Shown in pieces: positions 5,586 through 6,248 of a stretch of DNA of 6,248 nt. Below the pieces are notes generated by a model. It did not search any database. It saw only the letters and a program-made list of their open reading frames with translations, and was not told the origin of the DNA. Each line of letters starts with the position of its first letter. The stretch's first letter is position 1. This DNA is from an archaeon (GTDB lineage Archaea > Thermoproteota > Nitrososphaeria > Nitrososphaerales > Nitrosopumilaceae), in the NCBI GenBank assembly GCA_005240025.1, contig SBBK01000216.1:1-6248 (forward strand), read 5' to 3'. The position numbers were made by a program, and so were the translations under genes.

Positions 5586-6197
5586 TTGGCAAAGCAGTCT
5601 GCAATCATACGTGGAGACGGCACAGGACCCGAGCTCGTCGATGCCATGTTGCACGTCTTAAAGTCATGCAATACGCAAACCGAGCTGATTCTGTGCGATG
5701 CCGGCTCTGAGCAGTGGGAAAAGCACGGCGGTGCCACATACATTCCAGATTCCACAATGAAATTGCTTGAGGAAAGCGACGCCTGCTACAAGGGACCAAC
5801 CACCACCATCCCAAGGCCAAACGCCCCCCGAAGCGTTGCTGTCACGATTCGTCAAAAGTTTGAGCTATATTCCAACATCAGGCCCATCAAAACCTATGAT
5901 AGGCTCTCGCCTGACAAAAAACTCGACTTTGTCTGTTTTAGGGAGGCAACCGAAGGATTGTACGCTGGAATCGAGTTCAAGATATCCGACGACGCGGCAA
6001 TTGCCATAAGAAAGACGACCCGCAAGGGCTGCCAGAGAATTGTCAGGTCCGCCTTTGCATGGGCAAGACAGCACAGTTTCAAAAAAATTCAGGAAAAATT
6101 CTGGCAAATGACAGTTCTGGATTGTTTCCAAGAGTTGACAGGCAAAGCAAAACAAGGATCACGGCTCCCTAGACGTTATACGAAATCTTTTCCCTAG
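5586..6197 (+). pseudogene. Isocitrate/isopropylmalate dehydrogenase-family gene, truncated and decaying
   Basis: Residues 1-166 are a good match to NAD(P)-dependent isocitrate/3-isopropylmalate dehydrogenases: IIRGDGTGPELV near the start, CDAGSEQW, YKGPTTTIP (68-76), RQKFELYSNIRPIKTY with the substrate-binding arginines, then CFREATEGLYAG and RIVRSAFAWARQHSFKKI. Family members have about 330-345 residues. Here the frame ends at 203, and residues 167-203 are not family-like. The second half, with the catalytic aspartates and NAD(P)-binding loop, is missing, so no activity is expected. Traces of the next conserved segment (an NILK-TDGLF pattern) survive split between two frames at about 6096-6135, which suggests decay by several small indels. 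The start is TTG at 5586, the only start after an in-frame TAA at 5571, and fits a leaderless transcript. An assembly problem near the window edge cannot be excluded. Confidence 0.78.
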
Positions 6198-6225
6198 CGC
6201 AAGCTAGATCCATACCAGTGTATGG
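6194..6225. repeat. Two adjacent tight hairpins beyond the broken dehydrogenase gene
   Basis: CTAGC-GCAA-GCTAG (6194-6207, perfect five-pair stem with a GNRA-type tip) is followed two bases later by CCATAC-CAGT-GTATGG (6210-6225, perfect six-pair stem). They lie at the stop of the truncated dehydrogenase frame and could be the end of a mobile element that starts beyond the window, or terminator structures. No T-run follows. Confidence 0.4.
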
Positions 6226-6248
6226 CCTGAGAGTCGATGGTTTACTGC

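Noticed and set aside
5865..6155. Open frame of 96 codons on the minus strand
   Set aside because: It is antisense to the conserved part of the dehydrogenase gene, and its translation is cysteine/phenylalanine-rich without a recognisable pattern.

Overview
The window looks like chromosomal DNA of an ammonia-oxidising-type archaeon (Nitrososphaerota/Thaumarchaeota, probably Nitrosopumilales). This rests on archaeal TATA-type promoters, GTG and TTG starts, a tRNA-Ser with no encoded CCA, a PEFG-type C-terminal sorting signal, the paired-cysteine 'GLPACV...GWA' motif common in secreted thaumarchaeal proteins, and an isocitrate/isopropylmalate dehydrogenase-like protein close to the thaumarchaeal type. 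The lineage is inferred from protein style; no database was consulted.

Layout, left to right. Positions 1-1572 hold two leftward genes two bases apart: a secreted protein with an Ig-like region and the paired-cysteine motif (520-1572), then a membrane-anchored protein that runs off the left edge (1-517). Positions about 1656-1960 hold a roughly 300-bp palindrome-rich remnant of an IS200/IS605-type element with a decayed TnpB tail and a right end of hairpin plus TTCAC. That end abuts the next gene and supplies its stop codon. Positions 1957-3321 encode a secreted lamin-tail-domain plus ComEC-like metallo-beta-lactamase protein with a PEFG sorting tail, a candidate extracellular nuclease or phosphodiesterase. 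Positions 3376-3652 hold a small secreted-protein gene broken by what looks like a single inserted base. It overlaps the stop of an unrecognised 271-aa two-domain protein (3652-4467). tRNA-Ser(GCU) follows at 4598-4681, leftward. To its right are a calcineurin-like metallophosphoesterase (4715-5515, leftward) and, divergently from a shared promoter region, the front half of an isocitrate/isopropylmalate dehydrogenase-family gene (5586-6197) that decays after about residue 166.

The part left of the tRNA is rich in exported and hypothetical proteins, mobile DNA and a broken gene, and is AT-rich in places, so it resembles an accessory region lying at the 3' end of a tRNA gene. The right part looks like core sequence, except that the dehydrogenase copy is itself degraded and is followed by two tight hairpins at the window edge. 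The exported proteins suggest a cell-surface theme (adhesion, or handling of extracellular polymers such as DNA). No single multi-gene pathway can be demonstrated. The most unusual points are the element end that rewrites the end of the hydrolase gene, the TnpB-less guide-RNA-like right end, and the two broken genes.
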